Source: Umezawaea sp049997955 (GTDB lineage Bacteria; Actinomycetota; Actinomycetes; Mycobacteriales; Pseudonocardiaceae). Taken from it: DNA of 64,000 nt. Positions 40,052 through 48,191 of the stretch are shown piece by piece; position 1 is the stretch's first letter; each line of letters starts with the position of its first letter. The DNA lies in the NCBI GenBank assembly GCA_049997955.1, contig JAEBDY010000011.1, positions 124,001 through 188,000 on the forward strand. Reading direction: 5' to 3'. Both the position numbers and the translations under genes were made by a program. Under the pieces are notes generated by a model. That model worked only from the letters and a program-made list of their open reading frames with translations. It was not told the DNA's origin and made no database searches.

Positions 40052-41325
40052 CGCGGACCTCCGGCGGACCGGCGTTCGAGCGCGGACCGCAGCCGGTCGC
40101 GCTGGTCGAGGATCACCGAGCGGAGCACGCCGTCGAGCACGTCCCACAGCTCGTCCGCCGTGACCGCGTCGCGGCGCAGCTCCCGGCCGTGCACCCGCAC
40201 CCAGAGCCGCCGCTGGTAGGCCTCGCGGACGTCGTCCACGTCGGCGCGGACGCCCTCGGGCACCGACGACGGCATCCGCAGCGCGCGGTGCACGTACGGC
40301 TCGCGGTCCCACCGCAGCCGCAGCCGCGCGCTCGCCGACCCGGCGGGGCCCGCCGGGCCGCCGACCAGCGCGGTCGTCGCCTCCCAGCCCAGCACCAGCA
40401 CGACCCGGCTCGTCTCGTCCGCCAGCTGCCACGGGCCCGCCGAGCGGGACACCTCGTGCCGCACCAGCTCGGGCACGTCGTCGAGGGTGTCGCGGAACGC
40501 GCTGGTCACCGCGGCGAACAGCCGTTCCACGATGGACCGGTCGAACGGCTTGGGCAGGTTCTGCTTCGACGCGCCGTGCCCCACCTCCGGACGGGCCGGG
40601 CGGTCGAGGTCGGTCAGCCCGCGGAGCCGCGCCCCGCCGGGCAGGTCGAGGTCCGCGGAGCCCCGGCTGCCCGCCGAGTCCGCGACCAGCTCGGCGAACA
40701 GGGCGCGGTCGGGGGCGGTCGCGCAGGTGGCGAGGAACGCGGCGGGCCGTGCGGGCCCCGGCGCTCGCCGCGGAACGGGCGGGTGCGCCCACGCGAGGTC
40801 GAGCAGCCGGGTCAGCTCGGCGCCGTGCCCGGCCGCGAAGTCGCGGAGCCCGCTCACCGTCGGGCCTTCCCGCTGGTGCACCTCCGCGAGCACGGAGGCG
40901 GCCCGACCCGCCACCCCGGCCGGGTCCAGCCGCGGGTCGCCGTGGGCGCCGGCCAGTTCGTAGCAGCGCTGGAAGTAGAGGTCCTGCGGGTTGCCCTCGG
41001 TGATGCCGGCCCGGCGGCGCTCCTTCTTCAGCACCAGGAACCAGGCCGCGGTCGCCGCCAGCACCGGGCCCGCCCGCGCGATCCGATCGCGCAGCGCGTC
41101 GACGTGCTCGATGCCGACGGCCCCGGCGGCGAACTGCGGGTTGAGCACCGGGCGCAGCACCAGGGGATCGAGGAGGAGTTTCACCGTGCGGGCCAGCGGA
41201 CGGCCCGCGGGGTTGCTCAGCGGAGCCACGGCGTCACCCAGAGTCGTCCACGCCTGCGCGATCAGCAGTCCGCGCGGCAACGCCGCTTCAGCCGGTCGTG
41301 CCCGCGTGTGGGCTGTGCTCACCAC
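40048..41325 (-). CDS. Unknown protein, first gene of CHAT/TPR operon
   Basis: A 424-425-aa protein without signal peptide. It begins with two adjacent GTG codons (41325 and 41322). TAGGCT, a fair -10 box, lies at 41334-41329, 6 nt before the second GTG, so a leaderless start at 41322 is plausible. The sequence has a moderately hydrophobic stretch (AGPVLAATAAWFLVLKKERR) near residue 90 and is otherwise helical and Arg/Ala-rich. No domain is recognised. Its stop overlaps the next start (ATGA). As promoter-proximal gene of the operon it may be the target or the recognition component of the CHAT system. Confidence 0.78.
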   Translation of the reverse strand: MVSTAHTRARPAEAALPRGLLIAQAWTTLGDAVAPLSNPAGRPLARTVKLLLDPLVLRPVLNPQFAAGAVGIEHVDALRDRIARAGPVLAATAAWFLVLKKERRRAGITEGNPQDLYFQRCYELAGAHGDPRLDPAGVAGRAASVLAEVHQREGPTVSGLRDFAAGHGAELTRLLDLAWAHPPVPRRAPGPARPAAFLATCATAPDRALFAELVADSAGSRGSADLDLPGGARLRGLTDLDRPARPEVGHGASKQNLPKPFDRSIVERLFAAVTSAFRDTLDDVPELVRHEVSRSAGPWQLADETSRVVLVLGWEATTALVGGPAGPAGSASARLRLRWDREPYVHRALRMPSSVPEGVRADVDDVREAYQRRLWVRVHGRELRRDAVTADELWDVLDGVLRSVILDQRDRLRSALERRSAGGPR

Positions 41326-41328
41326 CCG

Positions 41329-41334
41329 AGCCTA
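41329..41334 (-). promoter_or_regulatory. Candidate -10 box of the CHAT operon
   Basis: TAGGCT on the minus strand ends 6 nt before the GTG at 41322. It matches the TANNNT pattern for a leaderless transcript; no Shine-Dalgarno is present in front of the operon. The -35 region is unconvincing. Confidence 0.35.
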
Positions 41335-41421
41335 GTGTCACCGGACCGTTTCTGTGATCGGTAGGCAGGGACCCGGCTCGATGATTTCCCCAAGACGACC
41401 GAGGTCCCACAGGAGCGCCGC

Positions 41422-42528
41422 ATGTACCAGTCACCGAAGAACTACACACCGCAGCCCTACGGCGACGCGGCGCCCTACGAGATGCCCCGCCCCGTTCGCC
41501 ACCGCAACGCGGGACTCACCCTGTCGATCCTCATCCTGGCCTTCTTCGCCTTGATGTTCTTCGGGTTCTCCTACCTGGTCACGCCGGAGCCGCGGGTCTC
41601 GGCCCAGGCGGGCATCTGCCCGGCGACCGTCGACGGCCGCCAGGTCGTGCTGACGCCCTACGACCGGCAGGGGGGCCGCGGCATGTTCCAGGTCATCGTG
41701 AACCCCCTGTTCCAGGTCCGGCTCGCCGCCACCGATCCGGCTACCGGCGACGTGCTGTGGGACGTGCGGCTCTCCGAGGAGCTGATCTGGGAGGCCGAGG
41801 TGCTGGCCGCCGGCGACCGGTACGCCTACGTCGCCACCGAGGACGGACTGGTGGTCCTCGACCTGCGCGACGGGGCGACCGTGAGCCGGGGGGCGGGCGT
41901 CGAGGGCCTCGGCGGCTCGTACGTCGCCGACCCCAAGGCCTACGCCTACGACGCGGCCAACCGGCGGGTGCTGGCGATGAACGCCAACGGGACCGTGCTG
42001 GCGCTGGCGCTGGACAGCGCGGCCGCCGTGCCGACCGACGAGGCCACCACCGCGGCGTGGATCGGCGAGCTCTCCACCAAGCCGCCGGGCCGGACGACGA
42101 ACGCCACCAAGGCCGTGCTCGGCGCCGACGCGAAGGTCGAACTGCGACCCCGCCCCACCGGCGGCCCCGGCAGCGTCCTCGTCGAGGTCGCGGCCGACGG
42201 CGGCGCGACCGAGGTCGGCGACGCCGTGTTCTTCGGCGCGACCATCGTGCGCGACGGCGAGACGGCGGCGGGAGCGGCCTCCGGTCACGTGCTGATCAAG
42301 CACGACCGCACGGTGAACGACACGGGCGTCGACCTGAGCGCGGTCTCCCTGGCCACCGGCGTGGTCACCGGCTCGGTTGCCCTCGGCTCGGCGCCCGACC
42401 GGGCGGTCACGCGGGCCGACGGCGTCACCGTGGTCGCCGCGGGCGACCTGCTCGTCACCGCGGGCGCCGACGGCCGGGTGGCCGCCGTCCCCGTCGGCAG
42501 GACCGACTTCTTCGGCAACCCCTCCTGA
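41422..42528 (+). CDS. Single-pass membrane protein with beta-propeller-like exterior (PA2928-family type)
   Basis: A 368-aa protein. A Tyr/Pro-rich cytoplasmic tail (~30 residues) is followed by one transmembrane helix (LTLSILILAFFALMFFGFSY). The extracytoplasmic domain contains PQQ-like blade fragments (DPATGDVLWDVRLSEELIWE, YVATEDGLVVLDLRDG, VTVVAAGDLLVTAGADGRVA). The pattern matches what is annotated as the PA2928 family in actinobacteria, of unknown role. AGGAG lies 7 nt upstream of ATG 41422. The next gene follows after 35 bp and is probably co-transcribed. Confidence 0.8.
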   Translation: MYQSPKNYTPQPYGDAAPYEMPRPVRHRNAGLTLSILILAFFALMFFGFSYLVTPEPRVSAQAGICPATVDGRQVVLTPYDRQGGRGMFQVIVNPLFQVRLAATDPATGDVLWDVRLSEELIWEAEVLAAGDRYAYVATEDGLVVLDLRDGATVSRGAGVEGLGGSYVADPKAYAYDAANRRVLAMNANGTVLALALDSAAAVPTDEATTAAWIGELSTKPPGRTTNATKAVLGADAKVELRPRPTGGPGSVLVEVAADGGATEVGDAVFFGATIVRDGETAAGAASGHVLIKHDRTVNDTGVDLSAVSLATGVVTGSVALGSAPDRAVTRADGVTVVAAGDLLVTAGADGRVAAVPVGRTDFFGNPS

Positions 42529-42563
42529 CAACCCTTCAACACCAACGAGAAAGAGGAAGAGCC

Positions 42564-43343
42564 ATGAAGGCCATCGCCTGGATCGTGCTCCTGGTAGGAC
42601 TCGTCTGCACCGCCCTGTTCATCACCACCGGCCTGTCCGGTGAGGACCAGCTCGCCTGGCTCAACGGCTACCTCGCCGGACCGATCATCCTGCTGTTCGT
42701 CGCGCCGACGCTGTTCGCCTTCGCGGGCAAGCTGGGCGGTGGGTTCGCCTCGCTCACCGGTGGCGTGCCGAAGGCGTTCCTCGGCGCCCCGATCGGCATG
42801 GGCACGGTCGTCAGCGTCGCCAGGACCGGTTTGAGCGTCAACGACCAGCCGCAGCTCGACATCCAGGTCGACGTCGACACCCCCGACGGCCGGACGTTCC
42901 GGGGCACCGCCCGCCAGATCGTCGACCTCACCGAGATCGGCGCCGTCCAGCCGGGCGCGGTCCTGCCGGTGCGGTACCTGCCGGACGGCCGGGTCGCGCT
43001 GGCCACGGACGCCTCGCAGCACGAACTGCAGGCCGCGCTCGACCAGGTGCAGCTCGCGAAGGGCCTCATCACGCCGAAGCAGCTGCACATCGCCCAGAAC
43101 GGCGTGGAGGCGCAGGCGGTCGTGCTGGCCATGGCGCCGACCGGCGAGGTGCGCCAAGGCCGCTCGGTCGTGCGGATGACGCTGCGGGTCACCCGGCAGG
43201 ACCGCACGATGTTCGACGTGGCGCAGGAGAAGGCGTTGCCGCCCAACGCGATCGGCCACGTGCAGCCGGGTTCGGTCGTCCGGGTGGTGTACCTGCCCCA
43301 CGACGAGTCCGAGGTGGCGATCCTCCTCCAGCTCGTGCCCTGA
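42564..43343 (+). CDS. Membrane protein with two DUF3592-like beta modules
   Basis: A 259-aa protein. Two N-terminal transmembrane helices (AIAWIVLLVGLVCTALFITT; YLAGPIILLFVAPTLFAFAG) are followed by two similar beta-rich modules, each ending in G-x-V-[LV]-x-V-x-Y-L-P (PGAVLPVRYLPDGRVAL and PGSVVRVVYLPHDESEVAI). This is an internal duplication resembling DUF3592-type domains. The role is unknown. Operon with the upstream gene; AAGAGGAAGA precedes the ATG. Confidence 0.78.
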   Translation: MKAIAWIVLLVGLVCTALFITTGLSGEDQLAWLNGYLAGPIILLFVAPTLFAFAGKLGGGFASLTGGVPKAFLGAPIGMGTVVSVARTGLSVNDQPQLDIQVDVDTPDGRTFRGTARQIVDLTEIGAVQPGAVLPVRYLPDGRVALATDASQHELQAALDQVQLAKGLITPKQLHIAQNGVEAQAVVLAMAPTGEVRQGRSVVRMTLRVTRQDRTMFDVAQEKALPPNAIGHVQPGSVVRVVYLPHDESEVAILLQLVP

Positions 43344-43484
43344 GGCGGTGCGGCCCCGGTCGCGCTTCCATCGTTCGGGACCAGGTCGGCCGTGGTCGGA
43401 TCGGGATTCGTCCTCGATCCGGTCGCGGCCGAAGCCGTGCGACCCGGCCACCGCGGCGAGGGGCTGGAGCGCAGGAGGGTGGCG

Positions 43485-43619
43485 ATGATCGGTCTGGGGA
43501 AGGTCGAGTGGGTGCGACGCGACGCCGAGGCGGCACTCCGAACGCGGATCGACGAGCTCAACGGGGCCTGGACCGGCCGCGCCGCCGAGCTGGTCCCGAC
43601 TACCTGCCGAGCTGGGTGA
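43485..43619 (+). CDS. Small ORF (44 aa) with good ribosome binding site
   Basis: ATG 43485 follows AGGAGGGTGGCG. The product is MIGLGKVEWVRRDAEAALRT followed by RIDELNGAWTGRAAELVPTTCRAG. The first ~35 residues look like a short amphipathic helix, but the 3' end overlaps the rho 3' end by 20 bp and the last residues look like read-through. It may be a truncated remnant. No family recognised. Confidence 0.25.
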   Translation: MIGLGKVEWVRRDAEAALRTRIDELNGAWTGRAAELVPTTCRAG

Positions 43620-44745
43620 GGAACTCGATGTTGGTGCGGGTCTTGCGCAGGCCGTCGAGCAGGACCTCGATCGACTGGAGGCTGTCGCGGCTGTCCAGCG
43701 CCCGGCGCAGCTTCCGGGTCACGGCCGCTTCCTCCGGCGAGAGCAGGAGTTCCTCCTTGCGCGTGCCGGACTGGTCGACGTCGACGGCGGGGAAGACGCG
43801 CTTCCCCGCGATCCGGCGGTCGAGCTTCAGCTCGGCGTTGCCGGTGCCCTTGTACTCCTCGAAGATCAGCGTGTCGCCCGCCGACCCGGTCTCCACCAGC
43901 GCGGTGGCGAAGATGGTCAGCGAGCCGCCGTCCTCGATGTTGCGGGCCGCGCCGAGGAACTTCTTGGGCGGCAGCAGGGCGCTGGAGTCCACGCCGCCGG
44001 ACAGGACCCGACCGGACGCGGGGGCGGCGAGGTTGTAGGCCCGGCCGAGCCGGGTGAGGGAGTCCAGCAGCACCACCACGTCGTGGCCGTTCTCGACCAG
44101 GCGCTTGGCCCGCTCGATCGCCAGTTCGGCGATGGCGACGTGGTCGGCGGGCGACTGGTCGAACGTGGAGGCGATCACCTCGCCGGGCACGGAGCGCCGC
44201 ATATCGGTGACCTCCTCCGGGCGTTCGCCGACCAGCACGACCATCAGGTGGCACTCGGGGTTGTTCTTGCCGATCGCGTGCGCGATCGCTTGCAGGACGG
44301 AGGTCTTGCCCGCCTTCGGCGGTGCGACGACCAGGGCGCGCTGGCCCTTGCCGACCGGCATCAGCAGGTCGATCACCCTGGTGGTGAGGTTGGCGGGCCC
44401 GGTCTCCAGGCGCAGCCGCTCGTTCGGGTGGATCGGCACCAGGTCGGTGAAAACGGGGCGGGACGACGATCGTGCGCCGTCACCGCCGTTGACGGTGTCC
44501 ACCCGTGCCAGTTGGAGCGACCTGTGCCGCTTGTCGACGCGGGCCGCGCCGGTGACGAGGTCACCGCGCCGCAGGCCGTGCTTGTGCGCGATCTGCGTCG
44601 AGACGACGGCGTCCTTGGGTCCGGGCAGGTAGCCGGAGGTGCGCAGGAACGTGGAGTTCCCCCGCACGTCGACGACCCCGGAGACGGGGACGAGCTGTTC
44701 GACCACGACGGGGTCGGGGTTTCGGAGCAGGGTCGAGCTGGTCAT
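43600..44745 (-). CDS. rho: Short paralogue of transcription termination factor Rho
   Basis: A 381-aa RNA-dependent ATPase. An RNA-binding cold-shock-like domain covers ~20-90 (GVVDVRGNSTFLRTSGYLPG). The RecA-like motor has Walker A APPKAGKTSVLQ, Walker B VVVLLDSLTRLGRAYN, the Q-loop and the C-terminal R-loop (GTGNAELKLDRRIAGKRVFP). The N-terminal helical and long Arg/Asp-rich insert of standard actinobacterial Rho (600-700 aa) is missing, so it starts almost at the RNA-binding fold. This is therefore probably a second, specialised Rho. ATG 44745 follows GAAAGGATT; farther upstream in-frame codons do not look coding. Confidence 0.9.
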   Translation of the reverse strand: MTSSTLLRNPDPVVVEQLVPVSGVVDVRGNSTFLRTSGYLPGPKDAVVSTQIAHKHGLRRGDLVTGAARVDKRHRSLQLARVDTVNGGDGARSSSRPVFTDLVPIHPNERLRLETGPANLTTRVIDLLMPVGKGQRALVVAPPKAGKTSVLQAIAHAIGKNNPECHLMVVLVGERPEEVTDMRRSVPGEVIASTFDQSPADHVAIAELAIERAKRLVENGHDVVVLLDSLTRLGRAYNLAAPASGRVLSGGVDSSALLPPKKFLGAARNIEDGGSLTIFATALVETGSAGDTLIFEEYKGTGNAELKLDRRIAGKRVFPAVDVDQSGTRKEELLLSPEEAAVTRKLRRALDSRDSLQSIEVLLDGLRKTRTNIEFLTQLGR

Positions 44746-44938
44746 GGGGGAATCCTTTCGGGGCAGCGGTTTCGCTGCGTGCCGCGACAGGGCGCGGTCG
44801 TGGGGAAGAAAGTCCCCGCCGCACGCGGTCTTCATCACGAGGACCGGGGTGGGAGAACTTTCGGAGAATCCACGGGAGGCTTCGCCATCATCCGCAGAGA
44901 ACGTGGCCAATGGTAGGGCAGGGGTCACCGCTTGGCAA

Positions 44939-44968
44939 CAGGTCTCCCGGCTCGCACCGGGAGACCTG
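44939..44968. terminator. Strong terminator of the GH65 operon
   Basis: Perfect 12-bp inverted repeat CAGGTCTCCCGG / CCGGGAGACCTG with a 6-nt loop, 2 bp beyond the stop codon of the GH65 gene. It insulates rho, transcribed in the same direction, from the upstream operon. Confidence 0.8.
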
Positions 44969-44970
44969 CG

Positions 44971-47319
44971 TCACCGGCCCTGGTGGTCCCCGCGGTGCGC
45001 CGGCGCCCGGCCCGACGGCTGCGTGGGCTTCTCCCCCCGTGGCGCGGGGGGGATCGGCATCGTGACCCCCTTGCCCGCCTCGACGACGATCGGCTCGCCG
45101 TGGTGCTCGGTCCGGAACGGGCCGCCGGACACGATCCGGTAGGTCACCGACTCGCGGCCGATCTCCACGCTCAGCCGCGTTTCGCGCACGTACATGCGGA
45201 ACGCGAGCCGGTTCAGCGCCGGGGGCAGGCGCGGTGCGAACGTCACGTGGCCGTCGTGGTCGCGCATGCCGCCGAACCCGGCCACGACCCCGTTCCACGC
45301 GCCCGCGAGCGACGCCATGTGCAGTCCGTTGTGGACGTTGTCGTGCAGGTCGTGCAGATCCGTGAACGCCGCCTCGGCGAGGTAGTCGTACGCCAGGTCG
45401 AGGTGGCCCACCTCCGCCGCGATCACCGCCTGCGTGCTCGCCGACAGCGAGGAGTCCCGGACCGTCCTCGCCTCGTAGTAGGCGAAGTTGCGCGCCTTCT
45501 GCTCGGCGGTGAACGCGTCGCCGCGCAGGTGCATGGCGAGCACCAGGTCCGCCTGCTTCACGACCTGCGAGCGGTACAGCCCGAAGTACGGGTAGTGCAG
45601 CAGCAGCGGGTACTTCTCCTCCGGGGTGGCGTCGAAGTCCCACTCCGCGTGCTCGGTGAAGTCCTCGGACTGCTGGTGCACGCCGAGCAGGTCGTCGAAC
45701 GGGAGCACCACGTGCTCGGCCGCGTCGCGCCACGTCGCCGTCTCCTCGACGGTCACGCCGAGCCGCTTGGCCACGTCGACGTGCCGTCCGCACGCCGCGA
45801 TGGCGGAGCGCAGGTTCCGCTGCGCGATCAGGTTCGTGTAGACGTTGTTGTCCACCACGGCGGTGTACTCGTCCGGGCCGGTGACGCCGTCGATCCGGAA
45901 ACCGCCGCGCTGGTCGTGGTGCCCGAGGGAGATCCACAGCCGGGCGGTCTCCACGAGCAGTTCGACGCCGTAGTCGCGCTCGAAGTCCCGGTCCTCGGTC
46001 GCGGCCACGTACTGCGCGGTGGCGTAGGCGACGTCGCCGGAGACGTGCATGGCCGCGGTGCCCGCCGGCCAGTAGGCCGAGCACTCGGCGCCGTTGATCG
46101 ACCGCCACGGGAACGACGCGCCGCGCAGGCCCAGCACCTCCGCGCGCTCCTTGGCCTTGTCCAGGGTGGAGTGCCGCCAGCGCAGCGCGTCCCGCGCTGC
46201 CTCCGGCACCGTGTAGGTGAGCACGGGCAGCACGAACGTCTCGGTGTCCCAGAACGCGTGCCCGTCGTAGCCGGGCCCGGTGAGGCCCTTTCCCGCTATG
46301 GCACGGGATTCGCCGCGGGCTCCGGCCTGGAGGATGTGGAACAGCGCGAAGCGCACGGCCTGCTGGAGGCCCTCGTCGCCGTCGACCTGGACGTCCGCGA
46401 CGTCCCAGAAGTCGTCCAGGAACCGCCGCTGCTCCGCCATCAGCCCGTCCCACCCGGTTTGCAGCCCGCCCGCCAGCGCGGCCTCGACCTGCGCGCGCAG
46501 CGCGGGCACCGACCGCTGGCCGGACCAGCCGTAGCCGAGGTACTTGGTCAACCTCAGGGTCTGCCCCGCCTTCACGTCCACGGCGACGGTGAACCGGGCC
46601 AGGTGCTCCTCGACGTGGATGTCGGAGCGCATCCCGTCGTCGACCTCGATCTCGTGGTCCATCGCGGCGGCCATCCGCAGTCCGGAGCGCCGCGCGTGGT
46701 GCGCCAGCACGGCCCGGTTCTTCTCGGCGAACGCGAAGTCGGCGACGAGCGGGTTCTCCAGGGCGACCGCGACCCGCGGGTCGCCGTGGCCGTGCTCGAC
46801 CGGTTCGTTGGCGAGCAGGTCGGACTGCACGACCAGTTGCGTGTCCTCGGCGACCTCCACCTCGTAGCGCACCGCGGCGACCGCCCGCTGGGTGAAGGAC
46901 ACCAGCCTCTCGCTCCGCACGACGAGGCGCTTGCCGGTCGGCGACACCCACTCGGTGCGCCTGCGCAGCGTCCCGGTCCGGAAGTCCAGCACCCGCTCGT
47001 GCTCCACGGCGTGCCCGTACCGCATGTCCAGCGGCTCGTCCTCGACCAGCAGCCGGATGATCTTGCCGTCGGTGACGTTGACGACCGTCTGGCCCGCCTC
47101 CGGGTAGCCGTAACCCGACTCGCCGTAGGGCAGCGGGTGCTCCTCGTAGAAGCCGTTCAGGTACGTGCCCGGCAGCCCCCGCGGCTCACCCTCGTCCAGC
47201 GATCCGCGCATGCCGATGTGGCCGTTGGACAGCGCGAACGTCGACTCGGTCCGCCGCAGCTCACCCACGTCGAGCCCGCACCAGCGCAGCTGCCACGGCT
47301 CGACCACGTAGCCGGTCAT
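44971..47319 (-). CDS. GH65 glycoside phosphorylase (trehalose/kojibiose/maltose phosphorylase type)
   Basis: A 782-aa cytoplasmic enzyme that phosphorolyses an alpha-glucosyl disaccharide to beta-glucose-1-phosphate and glucose. The N-terminal beta-sandwich opens with ESTFALSNGHIGMRGSLDEG. The (alpha/alpha)6 barrel carries GYDGHAFWDTETFVLPVLTY, and the general acid Glu lies in GVTGPDEYTAVVDNNVYTN. It overlaps the start/stop of the upstream beta-phosphoglucomutase gene (ATGA), which makes glucose-6-phosphate from the product. The disaccharide (trehalose, kojibiose, maltose, nigerose) cannot be fixed from sequence. Confidence 0.93.
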   Translation of the reverse strand: MTGYVVEPWQLRWCGLDVGELRRTESTFALSNGHIGMRGSLDEGEPRGLPGTYLNGFYEEHPLPYGESGYGYPEAGQTVVNVTDGKIIRLLVEDEPLDMRYGHAVEHERVLDFRTGTLRRRTEWVSPTGKRLVVRSERLVSFTQRAVAAVRYEVEVAEDTQLVVQSDLLANEPVEHGHGDPRVAVALENPLVADFAFAEKNRAVLAHHARRSGLRMAAAMDHEIEVDDGMRSDIHVEEHLARFTVAVDVKAGQTLRLTKYLGYGWSGQRSVPALRAQVEAALAGGLQTGWDGLMAEQRRFLDDFWDVADVQVDGDEGLQQAVRFALFHILQAGARGESRAIAGKGLTGPGYDGHAFWDTETFVLPVLTYTVPEAARDALRWRHSTLDKAKERAEVLGLRGASFPWRSINGAECSAYWPAGTAAMHVSGDVAYATAQYVAATEDRDFERDYGVELLVETARLWISLGHHDQRGGFRIDGVTGPDEYTAVVDNNVYTNLIAQRNLRSAIAACGRHVDVAKRLGVTVEETATWRDAAEHVVLPFDDLLGVHQQSEDFTEHAEWDFDATPEEKYPLLLHYPYFGLYRSQVVKQADLVLAMHLRGDAFTAEQKARNFAYYEARTVRDSSLSASTQAVIAAEVGHLDLAYDYLAEAAFTDLHDLHDNVHNGLHMASLAGAWNGVVAGFGGMRDHDGHVTFAPRLPPALNRLAFRMYVRETRLSVEIGRESVTYRIVSGGPFRTEHHGEPIVVEAGKGVTMPIPPAPRGEKPTQPSGRAPAHRGDHQGR

Positions 47320-48116
47320 CGACGCTCGTCCAGCAGGTCGCCGAGGTCCGCCACGACCACGTCGGCACCGTGCTCAACCAGCGCGTCGGCCTGGTTGCCG
47401 CGGTTCACGCCGACGACGTGCCCGAACCCGCCCGCCCTCCCCGCCTCGACACCGGCCAGCGCGTCCTCGAACACCGCGGCGCACGCGGGTTCGACCCCGA
47501 GCGCCCGCGCCCCGGCCAGGAAGGAGTCCGGCGCGGGCTTGCCGCGCAACCCGTCCCGCGCGAGCACGACCCCGTCGATCCGCGTGTCCACGAACCGCGC
47601 CAGGCCCGCCGCTTCGAGCACCCGCTCCCCGTTGGCCGACGCCGTGACCACCCCGATCGGCAGTCCCGCCGCGCGCACCGCCTCCAGGTACCGCACCGAA
47701 CCGGGGTAGGGCGTGACCCCGTCCCGGTCGATGATCGACTCGATCAGCCGGTTCTTCAGGTTCCCCACGGCGTGGACGGTCCCGTGACCGGGCTCGTCGT
47801 CCGGCTCGCCCTTCGGCAGCTCCACGTGCCGCGACTCCAGGAACTCCCGCACGCCCTCGTACCGCGGCCTGCCGTCGACGAACCGCAGGTAGTCGGACTC
47901 CGTGAACGGCTCGAACCCGTCCCCGTCCCGCTCGCGCAGCAGGTCGTCGAACGTCGTCCGCCACGCCCGCTGGTGCACCGCGGCCGTACTGGTCAACACC
48001 CCGTCCAGGTCGAACAGGACCGCGGTGATCCCGTCGGGCAACCCGACCGCCGCCGCTCCCTGCTCGCTCATGACTCCCGCGACCTTCGCCGTGATGACCT
48101 CGCGCTCGATCGACAC
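47316..48116 (-). CDS. Beta-phosphoglucomutase-family HAD phosphatase/mutase
   Basis: A 266-aa HAD-superfamily protein. The catalytic Asp36-x-Asp38 lies in AVLFDLDGVLTSTAAVHQRA; motif II is GVVTASANGERVLEAAG, and KPAPDSFLAGARALGVEP and VFEDALAGVEAG complete the active site. The large cap (FEPFTESDYLRFVDGRPRYE) matches the mutase fused to, or co-operonic with, GH65 phosphorylases. It converts beta-glucose-1-phosphate to glucose-6-phosphate. GTG 48116 has GGAGG upstream; ATG 48071 is an alternative. It overlaps the GH65 gene. Confidence 0.92.
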   Translation of the reverse strand: MSIEREVITAKVAGVMSEQGAAAVGLPDGITAVLFDLDGVLTSTAAVHQRAWRTTFDDLLRERDGDGFEPFTESDYLRFVDGRPRYEGVREFLESRHVELPKGEPDDEPGHGTVHAVGNLKNRLIESIIDRDGVTPYPGSVRYLEAVRAAGLPIGVVTASANGERVLEAAGLARFVDTRIDGVVLARDGLRGKPAPDSFLAGARALGVEPACAAVFEDALAGVEAGRAGGFGHVVGVNRGNQADALVEHGADVVVADLGDLLDERR

Positions 48117-48191
48117 GCCCGCGCCCCTCCGTCGGCAGCTGATCCGACCGGACTACCCGCCGGGGACGGCGTTGAACCACCGGGGACCGGG

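Noticed and set aside
43485..43619. The 44-aa ORF as a regulatory small protein for rho.
   Set aside because: It only clips the 3' end of rho and its last residues look like read-through; kept as a low-confidence ORF with no function claimed.
44932..47709. A ~925-codon plus-strand open frame opposite GH65.
   Set aside because: It is an antisense shadow; the minus strand encodes the full GH65 barrel with catalytic Glu.
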